Source of the DNA: CAYPZL01 sp964415045
GTDB lineage: Bacteria; Planctomycetota; Phycisphaerae; Sedimentisphaerales; Anaerobacaceae
Length of the DNA stretch: 32,659 nucleotides
NCBI GenBank assembly: GCA_964415045.1
Contig: CAYPZL010000048.1
Coordinates: forward strand, 1 to 32,659
Direction of reading: 5' to 3'
Position numbers and translations under genes: made by a program. Position 1 is the stretch's first letter; every line of letters begins with the position of its first letter. The notes beneath the pieces were generated by a model, which saw only the letters and a list, made by a program, of their open reading frames with translations, was not told the origin of the DNA and searched no databases. Below, one piece after another: positions 14,170 through 22,652 of this stretch.

Positions 14170-15192
14170 ATGACGTCGGACGCCAAAATTGGGTTGCTCT
14201 TGGGGCTGGTATTCATTTTCATCATTGCTTTCATCATCAACGGGCTACCGAATCTCAGGCCGCAGACGACGAAGGCGCAGGTGACCACGGACGGGCCGGC
14301 CTTCACCGAGGAGAACATGGGGATTGCGGAGAAGGAGCAGAAGGCCCAGGAGGTGCTCAACTGGGAGGAACTGCTGGAACAGCAGGGCGGCGTCCTGGCC
14401 GAGTTTGACGAGGCGGCGGCCGAGCCCGGTCTGACTGGCGGGGACTCCGACCCGGTGACGCAGGCTCCGCCGACGCCCGTGGCGGTCGCCGACAGCGAAG
14501 ACGTCCGTGCCGTGTTGCCACTGCCCAGTGCCGAGACCGTGGAGAAGCTGACCCAGGGGCTCGGTAACATCCTCAAGGACCTCACGGAGACGTCCAGACC
14601 GGCCCTGGCGCAGGAAGAGACAACCGAGCCGGCGCCGGTCGTCGCGACGCCCGAGCCGAAGCCGACCACGCGTCGGCAGGCCAGGCAGATCACCGAGGCG
14701 CTCAGGAAACCGCCGGCCCGGGTGGCCGCTCGACCGAAGGTGTACGTGGTGACCGAGGGAGACAATCTGGCCTCGGTGGCCCGGAACGTGTACGGCCCGG
14801 AAGAGGGCAACAAGAGAGCCAACATCGAGCGCATTTTCCAGGCGAATCGCCGGGTGCTCGATTCTCCCGACGAGATTTACGTGGGGCAGAAGCTGATCAT
14901 TCCGCCGCTGCCCCGTTCCGCCCCGCCGAAGAACAGGGTGGACAGCGCGTTGCCCGACGGCATGTTCGAGAAGGTCGAGTCCATCGGCCGCGAGCAGCTT
15001 GCCGGTATCGGTCGCAAGGAGACGAAAGAACGCTACTACGTGGTCCAGGACGGCGACAATCTGTGGAAAATCGCCTCCTCCCAGCTCGGAAGCGGGGCGC
15101 GGTACGAAGAAATCGCCAAGCTCAACGCCGATATCCTCAAGGGCAAGGAAGTCCTGGACATCGGGGTGCGGCTGCGTTTGCCGTCCAAGTAG
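14170..15192 (+). CDS. Membrane-anchored protein with two LysM domains
   Basis: 340 residues: short cytoplasmic end, one transmembrane helix (about 7-25), a long acidic Pro/Ala-rich stretch (30-185), LysM 1 (190-246, VYVVTEGDNL...YVGQKLIIPP) and LysM 2 (288-338, YYVVQDGDNLWKIA...RLRLPSK). LysM binds GlcNAc-containing glycans such as peptidoglycan, so the protein should tether membrane to murein in the periplasm. No catalytic domain is visible. GGAGTG about 7 bases before the ATG. It sits between rsmH and ftsL, where most bacteria have no LysM gene, pointing to a division-related role. Confidence 0.85.
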   Translation: MTSDAKIGLLLGLVFIFIIAFIINGLPNLRPQTTKAQVTTDGPAFTEENMGIAEKEQKAQEVLNWEELLEQQGGVLAEFDEAAAEPGLTGGDSDPVTQAPPTPVAVADSEDVRAVLPLPSAETVEKLTQGLGNILKDLTETSRPALAQEETTEPAPVVATPEPKPTTRRQARQITEALRKPPARVAARPKVYVVTEGDNLASVARNVYGPEEGNKRANIERIFQANRRVLDSPDEIYVGQKLIIPPLPRSAPPKNRVDSALPDGMFEKVESIGREQLAGIGRKETKERYYVVQDGDNLWKIASSQLGSGARYEEIAKLNADILKGKEVLDIGVRLRLPSK

Positions 15193-15207
15193 CAGGCGGA
15201 CCGGTTG

Positions 15208-15450
15208 ATGTCAAACGGTCGCTCGGTGGCTTTCATGCGTTCACGTTTCTGTATTGTCCTGGTGGTGTTCTTCTTCGCGGCCACCCTGATTCTGGCCGTC
15301 TACCTGCGGGACTCCAACAACAGCACGTTTTATACGCTGCGCCGCTGTAAGATCGAGCAGGAACGGCTGCGGCAGGAGCTCTGGCAGAAGCAGCTTCGCG
15401 TGGAGAGCCTGATCAACCCGGCGGCGATCTCCGAACGGCTCGACCGGTAA
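15208..15450 (+). CDS. ftsL: FtsL-like small bitopic division protein
   Basis: 80 residues: basic cytoplasmic end, one transmembrane helix (about 13-31), then a periplasmic helix ERLRQELWQKQLRVESLINP likely to form a coiled coil, ending ISERLDR. That is the plan of FtsL, which with FtsB/FtsQ activates FtsW-FtsI at the septum. The family is poorly conserved; the call rests on architecture and the position directly before ftsI. GGCGGA precedes the ATG at 15208; the Met at 15235 is an alternative start. No FtsB/FtsQ is nearby. Confidence 0.65.
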   Translation: MSNGRSVAFMRSRFCIVLVVFFFAATLILAVYLRDSNNSTFYTLRRCKIEQERLRQELWQKQLRVESLINPAAISERLDR

Positions 15451-15532
15451 AACAGGCCGCTCTTCGACGCGAATCTCCGGCGGCAGTTCGCGCCGGCGTT
15501 CGTTTTCGGCAAGATAACGGTACAAACAGGCA

Positions 15533-17377
15533 ATGGCTGGCATGCAATCCAAAAGAGTAGTCCATTCTTCCGGCGGCACCGAATCTCGCAGCGGCCCCAC
15601 CGGCCGCAGAGAGCTGATCACCATCATCGTGATGATGGCCCTGGTGGTGCTGGCCTTTTTCGGATTGGGCTGGCGTTGCTACTATCTGCAATGCTGCTGC
15701 GGCGAGCTCTACGCCGAGAAATGCGCGGACCAGCAGCAGGCCTTCGTTCCGCTGGAGCCCCAGCGGGGCGCCATCCTGGACTGCCAGGGCAGGGTCCTGG
15801 CGGCGAGCAACCAGATCCGCACCGTTTTTGCCGAGCCCCGCATCATCAGCGAGCCGAAGGAGGTCTCGAGCCGGCTCTCGCCGATTTTGGACATGCCGGC
15901 CCACGAGATTTGCCGGATCATCACAGAGGCCCGGCATCCGGGCTACGTTGCGATCAAGACCGAGGCCAGGGCCAGCGAATGCGAGCAGGCCCGGCGGATT
16001 CCCGGGATCGGCGTCCATTACAGTTGGCGAAGGCACTATCCGACCGGGGCGCTGGCTTCGCACGTCGTCGGGTTTACCAGTATTGACAACCAGGGTCTGG
16101 CCGGCGTGGAGTTCGAGTACGACCGCCAGTTGCGTGGAAAAGGGGCGCGAAGCACCTTCTTCGTCGACGTGCACCGTCGGCCCATTGCTTTCTGCCTGGA
16201 CGGGGAGGACGACAGGGGCATTCCGACCCACGGAGCGGGCGTGATCCTGACGCTTGACGCGACGATCCAGCAGTTTGCCCGGGAGGAGCTGATCGGCCAG
16301 TACGAAGCGTACGAAGCCGAGGGGGCCATGGCGGTCGTGGTCGATGCTCGCAACGGGGCGATCCTGGCGATGGTCTCCTTGCCCGATTTCGATCCGGCCG
16401 ACGCGCGTCACGTGGCCAACACGGATCCGAAGCGGCTCTACAACCGGGTGCTCACCGATCAGTTCGAGCCCGGCAGCATCATCAAGCCGATCGTTACCGC
16501 CATCGCCCTGGATACCGGCGTGGTCAGCCGGCATACGACGATCTTTTGCGAGAACGGCAACTACCACGGGCGGGGTTTCGGGCGGATCGGCGAATACCGC
16601 CGGGGTTTCGGCGACCTGACCATACGGGAGATTCTCATCAATTCCAGCAATATCGGGATGGCCAAGATCGGCCAGCGGCTCGGCGCCGAGCGGCTCTACG
16701 AGGGGCTGACGCTTTTCGGGTTCGGCCGGCCCGTGGGCGTCAAGCTGCCCGGCGAGGCCGCCGGGCGCCTCTGGCCGCCCTCACGGTGGACCGGTTACAG
16801 CGTGACCCGAATCCCGTTCGGGCAGGAAATCTCCGTTACGGGCCTCCAGATGCTCCGCGCCTTCTGCATGCTGGCCAGCGGTGGGCGCGTCGTCCAGCCT
16901 CACCTGATCAAGGCCCTGGTCGAGCCCGACGGCTCAATGAAGGACATGCGCCCGTCGCCGCTGCGCGTCGGGTACGTCATCAAGCGTGAGGTGGCCGAGT
17001 GGGTGGTCCAGAAGGCCCTGGCCGACGTGGTCAACGAGGGCACGGGCAAACGAGCGCAGCTCGAGCAATGGCAGGTCTTCGGTAAGACCGGGACCGCCCA
17101 GATCGCCAGGCCGGACGGCCGAGGCTACCAGGACAAGGCCTACATCGCCTCCTTCATCTGCGGCGCCCCGGCCGAGGACCCCAGAGTCGTCGTCCTTGTT
17201 TCCATCCGCCGACCCAACGTGGCCCTGCGTAAGGGCTACACCGGCGGCACCGTCGCCGCCCCCGTCGCCGCCGCCATCCTCAAAAAAACCCTCCAATACC
17301 TCCAGGTCCCCCCCAGAACCGAACCGACCGTCGCCACGCGCGACGCTCAAGCACCCGTCGCCCGCGTCGGCTGGTAG
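15533..17377 (+). CDS. ftsI: Penicillin-binding protein, FtsI (PBP3) type transpeptidase
   Basis: Septal DD-transpeptidase cross-linking peptidoglycan in the periplasm, 614 residues. Seen: transmembrane anchor (about 28-46), the class B pedestal with PQRGAILDCQGRVLA (76-90), and a transpeptidase domain with S315-I-I-K318 (nucleophile Ser315), S371-S-N373 and K518-T-G520. Length is usual. No PASTA domains. The anchor is followed by CYYLQCCC, four cysteines at the membrane edge, which is odd. The start at 15533 has a poor ribosome site; coupling from ftsL 82 bases upstream is possible. murE and the rest of dcw do not follow: the cluster ends here and meets mrdA tail to tail. Confidence 0.92.
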   Translation: MAGMQSKRVVHSSGGTESRSGPTGRRELITIIVMMALVVLAFFGLGWRCYYLQCCCGELYAEKCADQQQAFVPLEPQRGAILDCQGRVLAASNQIRTVFAEPRIISEPKEVSSRLSPILDMPAHEICRIITEARHPGYVAIKTEARASECEQARRIPGIGVHYSWRRHYPTGALASHVVGFTSIDNQGLAGVEFEYDRQLRGKGARSTFFVDVHRRPIAFCLDGEDDRGIPTHGAGVILTLDATIQQFAREELIGQYEAYEAEGAMAVVVDARNGAILAMVSLPDFDPADARHVANTDPKRLYNRVLTDQFEPGSIIKPIVTAIALDTGVVSRHTTIFCENGNYHGRGFGRIGEYRRGFGDLTIREILINSSNIGMAKIGQRLGAERLYEGLTLFGFGRPVGVKLPGEAAGRLWPPSRWTGYSVTRIPFGQEISVTGLQMLRAFCMLASGGRVVQPHLIKALVEPDGSMKDMRPSPLRVGYVIKREVAEWVVQKALADVVNEGTGKRAQLEQWQVFGKTGTAQIARPDGRGYQDKAYIASFICGAPAEDPRVVVLVSIRRPNVALRKGYTGGTVAAPVAAAILKKTLQYLQVPPRTEPTVATRDAQAPVARVGW

Positions 17378-17592
17378 GCCGTGGTTTCGTGCCCAATTCC
17401 GTTTGAATCGACGGATTCGCCCTATGCCAGTAGCATGATGGGAGCAAGGCGATACCACCGCGAATGATCGCATCGCCCGTGCCACTGGGCTGCTGCGGCG
17501 CTCGGAGTGGTTGTCAGCAGAGCCCCCACGAGATACGGGAGTACGCAAGAACCGGATGATCCATAAACCAGAAATGCGGTTTCCGGTTGGTG

Positions 17593-19746
17593 CTACGGCG
17601 TGTCGGACGGTTCCTGCTGGATGATTGGCGTGGCCGGTGGAGTTCCCAGGTAGCCTTCGTTGATGCAGAACTGGATGATGTCTCGGGCCAGTGGGGCCGC
17701 GTCGCTGGAGCCGTGCTGGCCGCCCTCGACGACCACGGCGATCGCAATCTTGGCTCCCTCGTCGTCCTCGGCGAATCCGGCGAACCAGGCGTCGTAGGGC
17801 CGCTCGGTCGAGCCGGTCTTGCCGTAGACTTTGACTCCCTGCCGAGAGAGCATGCTGGGGGCAAACTCCTTGTGGGCCGTGCCGCGTTCTTCATTGACCA
17901 CTGCGTCCAGGCCGTCGTAAATGGTTGTCAGCGTTTCAGGGGAAATCTCCAGGTCGATCAGTTCCGTGGCGACCGAGGCGCGGGGACGCAGGAACAGACG
18001 CGGCGGTTTGTGCTGGCCGCCTCGTGCGATGGTCGCGAAGGAATTGGCAACCTGGAGCGGGGTGGCCCACAGGTTGCCGTGGCCGATGCCCGCAAGGGGC
18101 CGGTCAGCGGGTCGCAGAGGCGGAAGGTCCGCCAGCGAATGAATTTCTCTCGTCCGGACGCGCTCGCTGCTGATCTGCCCCGGGGCCTGTCGCAGTCGGC
18201 GGGGCTCCCACTCGTCGGACTCGGTGGCCGGACAGGCCAGCGGCAGGGGGTGTCCGTAGCCGAAGTCGAAGAGCCAGCGCTGGAGCACCAGCGGATCGAA
18301 CCGATTCGCTACCTGGGAGAAGTAGATGTTGCAGCTACCTTTTATGGCGTTGCGGGCGTTGTTCTCCCAGTACCAGTCGTGACCGGCATGGTGCTGTTTC
18401 CAGACCCAGCAGTTGGGCCAGCCGCTCGGGGCCGGCCGGGCGGGGCAGGGGATCACCTCGTCGGGGGTGGTCAGCCCTTCCTCCAGGGCCGCCACGAGAA
18501 TGATGGGTTTGACGGACGATCCGGGCAGATATTGTCTGTTGATGGCCCGGTTGAACAGGGGGCGATTCGGATCGTTGAGCAGCTTGCCGTAATCGTACCG
18601 GGCCCGGTTCAGGTCGAAGGTCGGTACGGACGCCATCGCGAGGATGTCGCCGGAGCCGATCTGTATGACGACCGCTGCGCTGGGGGCGTCGTAATTCGGG
18701 TTGAGCTGCGGGTTCGTGAGATACTCCTCGATCTGCCGTTGCAGCTCGATATCCAGCGTGAGCGTGACGTCGTCTCCGAAATCGGCTTCGGTGTCGCGGA
18801 CGAGTTGGCCGTCGATGTCGATAACCAGCTCGCCCCGTCGGCCTCGCAGGATGGGCTCGCAGACGTACTCGACGCCGTCCTCTCGCCCGCAGAGTTCGCC
18901 CTTGAGATAACGCGCCAGGCGGTCGTTCTTGAAGAGCTCTGTGTCGCTCTTCTGTGTGGCCGGGCCGACCCAGCCGATGGTCTGCGCCGCGACGGGCCCG
19001 TAGGGGTAGAATCGGTGCCCTCTGGGCAGGATTTCGACGTCGTTGATGTCGATGAACTCTACTTGGGCGCGGAAGATGTCATCCTCGGTTTGAAGCTCCA
19101 GCAACGAGTGCATCTTGCTCATTTCCGGCAGATCGTCGACCTTGGCGATCCGGCTGTCGCGTTCGGCCTTGTCGGGGAATTGCCGCTCGAAATCGCGGAC
19201 GGCGCGGGACAGCGGCACGCTGACGAGCCCGCCGTATTCGGCGATCAGGTCGGGGTCCGGGTTGCTGCGGGCCCAGGCCAGAAACGTCCGCAGGTCCCAG
19301 ATCGCGTCGTTCACCCTCTCGATGCGGCTTCGTGCCTCCTCGGCGCTGAGGCCGAAACCGGTGCACTTGGCAATGATCTGTTCGAGGTCTTTTCGCTTGG
19401 CGTCTACGAGGGCGAGGAAGTCCACCATGGAGGGGTTGGTGGCTTTGGCGACGGCCCTTTTCCACAGGATGTCCAGGACGCGGTCGTCGAGGAAGCGGGT
19501 CAGTTGATAATCGATGCAGATTTGAAATCGCGGGACATCCAGGGCCAGGACCCGGCCCTCGCGGTCGAGAATGCGACCGCGAATCGTCCGGAGCTGTGTG
19601 GAGAGGCTGCGCTGTTCCCGGAGCCGCTCGATCTCCTCTCGCAGCCGCGAGTCGGCCAGCAGTTGCATCTGTACCAGCCTCAGCACGCAGACCAGCAGCG
19701 GAGCCAGGCTGATACAGATGAATATCTTGACTCTCTTGGTGTACAT
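17593..19746 (-). CDS. mrdA: Penicillin-binding protein 2, elongasome transpeptidase
   Basis: Class B PBP of 717 residues. Seen: transmembrane anchor (about 8-28), TIRGRILDREGRVLA (54-68), an unusually long helical pedestal region (about 80-230), and a transpeptidase with S410-S-V-K413 (nucleophile Ser410), S471-C-N473 and K643-T-G645. Assigned to PBP2/MrdA rather than a second FtsI because it is the last gene of mreB-mreC-mreD-mrdA; the sequence alone does not decide. Longer than E. coli PBP2 (633). No rodA follows. It starts 71 bases after mreD. Confidence 0.88.
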   Translation of the reverse strand: MYTKRVKIFICISLAPLLVCVLRLVQMQLLADSRLREEIERLREQRSLSTQLRTIRGRILDREGRVLALDVPRFQICIDYQLTRFLDDRVLDILWKRAVAKATNPSMVDFLALVDAKRKDLEQIIAKCTGFGLSAEEARSRIERVNDAIWDLRTFLAWARSNPDPDLIAEYGGLVSVPLSRAVRDFERQFPDKAERDSRIAKVDDLPEMSKMHSLLELQTEDDIFRAQVEFIDINDVEILPRGHRFYPYGPVAAQTIGWVGPATQKSDTELFKNDRLARYLKGELCGREDGVEYVCEPILRGRRGELVIDIDGQLVRDTEADFGDDVTLTLDIELQRQIEEYLTNPQLNPNYDAPSAAVVIQIGSGDILAMASVPTFDLNRARYDYGKLLNDPNRPLFNRAINRQYLPGSSVKPIILVAALEEGLTTPDEVIPCPARPAPSGWPNCWVWKQHHAGHDWYWENNARNAIKGSCNIYFSQVANRFDPLVLQRWLFDFGYGHPLPLACPATESDEWEPRRLRQAPGQISSERVRTREIHSLADLPPLRPADRPLAGIGHGNLWATPLQVANSFATIARGGQHKPPRLFLRPRASVATELIDLEISPETLTTIYDGLDAVVNEERGTAHKEFAPSMLSRQGVKVYGKTGSTERPYDAWFAGFAEDDEGAKIAIAVVVEGGQHGSSDAAPLARDIIQFCINEGYLGTPPATPIIQQEPSDTP

Positions 19747-19817
19747 CCCTGCCTACCACCCCGGTTGTTTCGTTGATCGCAACTTCGATCCTGTTGCTGC
19801 CGGCGTTACGTCGTCCC

Positions 19818-20345
19818 TCATTCTGATTCCGAGCCGGGTCGGCCGCGCCAGCGTCCAGCCATATTCATACGCATCCACCAGGCCGTCGGCAAGAACAAAA
19901 GCGGGCCGAGGGCTGCCGAGTAGAGCGGTTGCCAGAGCAACTCGGCCACGAGGTTCGGCGCCACTGGTTCGGCCCGGAGAAAGGTCAGCAGGTGTCCCAG
20001 CAACGCCGTTAGGAACCCGACCACGAATATCGTGGCGATCTGGTGCGGGACCTTCCGGATGGATACGATGTTGTGCAGGTCGGAGAGGACGGTTCCGAGG
20101 ATGCCGAAGCTGATGATCTGCGGCCCCATCAGACCCATGGTCGGACTGATTAAATCGGCCGCGAAGCCGATGGTGAACGAGGTGATGACGACATCGTTGG
20201 CCCGGCAACGGGTGGCGAAGAAGACCAGCAGGATCAGCAGCAGGTCCGGCCGAATATCCGCGCGCCGCAACGCCATGACGTCGACCACGGTCGTCTGCAG
20301 AATGGTGGTCCCGACGATCAGCACCGCAAAGCGGATCCAGCGCAT
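19818..20345 (-). CDS. mreD: Rod shape-determining protein MreD
   Basis: 175-residue integral membrane protein with about five hydrophobic helices and a charged tail. MreD proteins are poorly conserved; the call rests on size, the N-terminal helix followed by RPDLLLILLVFFA (32-44), the GFAADLISPTMGLMG segment (about 60-74) typical of the family, and position between mreC and mrdA. A strong GGAGGAA ribosome site precedes the ATG at 20345. It acts in the elongasome inner-membrane complex with MreC and PBP2. Confidence 0.88.
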   Translation of the reverse strand: MRWIRFAVLIVGTTILQTTVVDVMALRRADIRPDLLLILLVFFATRCRANDVVITSFTIGFAADLISPTMGLMGPQIISFGILGTVLSDLHNIVSIRKVPHQIATIFVVGFLTALLGHLLTFLRAEPVAPNLVAELLWQPLYSAALGPLLFLPTAWWMRMNMAGRWRGRPGSESE

Positions 20346-20405
20346 TCAACGATTCCTCCGCAACGTCGTGCCTTGGCCTTGAAGCATTCTCCCACTACGC
20401 ATCGG

Positions 20406-21230
20406 TCACTTGGGTATTGGCGCCGGCATCACGATGAAAACGTTCGCCAGCTTCGTGATGTCGCAGACGGGCTGGACGGTGATATCCCACAGCAGGGGTT
20501 CGGCGTCGTCGATTTCGCACTGCGTGACTTCGGCCGTAATGACCGGGACCGCCAGCAGGCCGGGCGTCTTCTTGGCGTAGACCAGGTCTCCCTTGCGGAC
20601 CTGGTACGTGGCCGCCGAGACCAGGGGGATGCGGGCGACGTTTCCGCCGCGTCCTTCCATCACGCCCGGCACATCCTTGGTCCCGATGTGCACGGGGATC
20701 TTCGACGTGGGATCGGTGATCAGCTTGACCTTGCTGGTCTGGGGGCCGGCGTCACTGACCGTTCCGATAATGCTGTTGTCGGCGAGAACGAACTGGCCCG
20801 GCGCCACCCCGTCGTCGGTGCCGCGATCGACGAACAGCTCATTCTGGGCCCGACCGGTCACCGTAATGATCTCGGCCAACAGGAAACCCATGCGACTCCA
20901 TTGCGGTATGGTGCGCAGACGCGCCAGTCGGTCGATCTCCTTGTGCGCCTCCTCCAACTGGGCCTCGAGATTGGCTACGTGGTTGCGGAGCTGACGCTGG
21001 GCCACGATCACCTTGTCGTAGTCCGGGGCGCCCGGCCTGTTGGGCTGCGGCAGCGGGCGGGCGGCGATGGTCAGGCCTCGACTCGTCGCCAGCGGCCACC
21101 GGAACAGCCGGGTGTACGCCAACTGCAGCTTGCCGGTCACGCGCGGCGGCGCAAACAGGAAGATCAGCCCGCCCAGCATGAACCAGGTGAACAGCATCCG
21201 CCTCGATATTCTGGTTGGCCACTGTACCAT
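20406..21230 (-). CDS. mreC: Rod shape-determining protein MreC
   Basis: 274 residues: short cytoplasmic end, transmembrane helix (about 13-30), coiled coil (about 65-95, NHVANLEAQLEEAHKEIDRL), then the double beta-barrel MreC core with DRGTDDGVAPGQFVLAD and GTVSDAGPQTSKVKLITD, both family hallmarks. It links MreB inside to PBP2 outside. ATG 21230 is chosen because the upstream in-frame extension is Arg/Cys-rich and has no MreC similarity; the ribosome site is weak, so translational coupling or a start at the Met 12 codons on is possible. 79 bases after mreB. Confidence 0.92.
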   Translation of the reverse strand: MVQWPTRISRRMLFTWFMLGGLIFLFAPPRVTGKLQLAYTRLFRWPLATSRGLTIAARPLPQPNRPGAPDYDKVIVAQRQLRNHVANLEAQLEEAHKEIDRLARLRTIPQWSRMGFLLAEIITVTGRAQNELFVDRGTDDGVAPGQFVLADNSIIGTVSDAGPQTSKVKLITDPTSKIPVHIGTKDVPGVMEGRGGNVARIPLVSAATYQVRKGDLVYAKKTPGLLAVPVITAEVTQCEIDDAEPLLWDITVQPVCDITKLANVFIVMPAPIPK

Positions 21231-21309
21231 AATCGTCGATGTACCGTGCGGATCGTGAAGACGGCAACGACCCGCGCCGCAGCGGGGTCCGTCGCACATC
21301 CCGGCGCGA

Positions 21310-22365
21310 CTACTCCCATCCCCGTTCGTTGTGGTCCATCGTGTCCTTCCACAACTCGAGGTTCTCGAGATACACGGCGGTGCCCCGCGCGACACAACTG
21401 AGCGGGTCCTCGACCGCGTGCACTTTGAGGCCGGTGGCGTTGGCCAGCACGGTATCTATGCTCCGCAGCAGGGAGCCGCCCCCACAGATGTGAATCCCGT
21501 TGTCGATCAAATCGGCGGCCAGCTCCGGCTCGGCCTTTTCCAGCGTGCCGGTGACCGCGTCGATGATCGCCGCGATCGGGTCCTTCAACGCCTCGCGGAT
21601 TTCTTCGCTCGTGATGACGATCTTGCGCGGCAGTCCGGAAATGGTGTCCCGACCGGCGATCTCCATCGTCAGCTCCTCTTCCAGCGGCGCCGCCGAGCCG
21701 ATCTGGATCTTGACTTTCTCCGACCGCGCTTCGCCGATGAGCAGGTTGTACGTCTTCTTGAGATGGTTGATGATGGCCTCGTCCATGTCGTCGCCGCCGA
21801 TGCGGATCGACTCGGCGGTAGCGATGTCGGCCAGCGACATGATGGCCACTTCGGTGGTTCCGCCGCCGATATCGACGATCATGGAGGCCGTCGGGTCGGT
21901 GATGGGCAGGCCGGCGCCGATGCCGGCGGCCATGGGTTCGTCGACCAGGTAGACCTTGCGGGCACCGGCCCGCTCGGCGCTGTCGATTACGGCGCGCCGC
22001 TCGACGGCGGTGATTCCGCTGGGGATGGCGATCACGACGCGCGGGCGAACCAGGCCGCCCCGGCCGTGGACCTTGCGGATGAAGTAGTTCAGCATCGCCT
22101 CGGTGACTTCAAAGTCGCTGATGACCCCGTCCTTCATGGGGCGGATCGCGCTGATCGACCCGGGCGTCTTGCCCAGCATCTCGCGCGCCACCAGACCGAC
22201 CGCCTCGCCGTCGTTGAGAACTTTGTTGGTCCCCTTGCGCACGGCGACCACCGAGGGTTCGTTCAGGACAATACCCTTGTCGCGCACGCATACCAGCGTC
22301 GTACAGGTACCCAGATCGATACCCATATCCATGCTGAAAAAGCCGAGGACCGAGTCCAATAGCAC
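21310..22365 (-). CDS. mreB: Actin-like rod shape-determining protein MreB
   Basis: 351-residue cytoskeletal ATPase polymerising under the inner membrane to guide wall elongation. Seen: phosphate-1 loop GIDLGTCTTLV (15-25), phosphate-2 VDIGGGTTEV (164-173), adenosine motif HICGGGSLL (292-300), and conserved VLNEPSVVA and RPMKDGVI. Start is GTG at 22365 with AAGGAG 6-7 bases upstream. Full length. The short C-terminal tail DTMDHNERGWE is acidic. Third gene of the operon that begins at the promoter near 23700. Confidence 0.97.
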   Translation of the reverse strand: MLLDSVLGFFSMDMGIDLGTCTTLVCVRDKGIVLNEPSVVAVRKGTNKVLNDGEAVGLVAREMLGKTPGSISAIRPMKDGVISDFEVTEAMLNYFIRKVHGRGGLVRPRVVIAIPSGITAVERRAVIDSAERAGARKVYLVDEPMAAGIGAGLPITDPTASMIVDIGGGTTEVAIMSLADIATAESIRIGGDDMDEAIINHLKKTYNLLIGEARSEKVKIQIGSAAPLEEELTMEIAGRDTISGLPRKIVITSEEIREALKDPIAAIIDAVTGTLEKAEPELAADLIDNGIHICGGGSLLRSIDTVLANATGLKVHAVEDPLSCVARGTAVYLENLELWKDTMDHNERGWE

Positions 22366-22438
22366 AATCGACTCCTTTCTCAGATTGCCATTGGCTATTG
22401 TGAGTATCGCAAGGCGGTATCGTCAAGAGGATTTTTCG

Positions 22439-22597
22439 CTACGGCGTGCCAAAAATCGTCGCGTACTGGGTGTAGCACTTGAATGCCACGAACGCGGCAC
22501 TGGCAATGACGACGCCGAGCGCGACGGCGAGGATCGCCGTGTAGAGATTGTTGGCGGGTGATATCTTTCCCCCGCGAGCTTGAGGCATTGGACTCAT
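22439..22597 (-). CDS. 52-residue single-pass membrane protein in the mre operon
   Basis: ATG at 22597 with TTAGGAGGT upstream at about 9 bases, one of the strongest ribosome sites in the window. The protein has a basic N terminus (MSPMPQARGGKISPANN), one transmembrane helix (about 18-40, rich in Ala/Val) and a short tail CYTQYATIFGTP. It lies 55 bases after the coiled-coil gene and 73 before mreB on the same strand with no terminator between. Function unknown; position suggests an elongasome accessory. It would be missed by gene callers with a length cut-off. Confidence 0.65.
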   Translation of the reverse strand: MSPMPQARGGKISPANNLYTAILAVALGVVIASAAFVAFKCYTQYATIFGTP

Positions 22598-22652
22598 GTA
22601 GGACTAACCTCCTAACCGCACAGCTTGCCGCAGACCCGATGCCGGGAAGGGC

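Noticed and set aside
17587..19776. 729-codon plus-strand ORF opposite mrdA
   Set aside because: Antisense shadow of a PBP with intact SxxK, SxN and KTG motifs.
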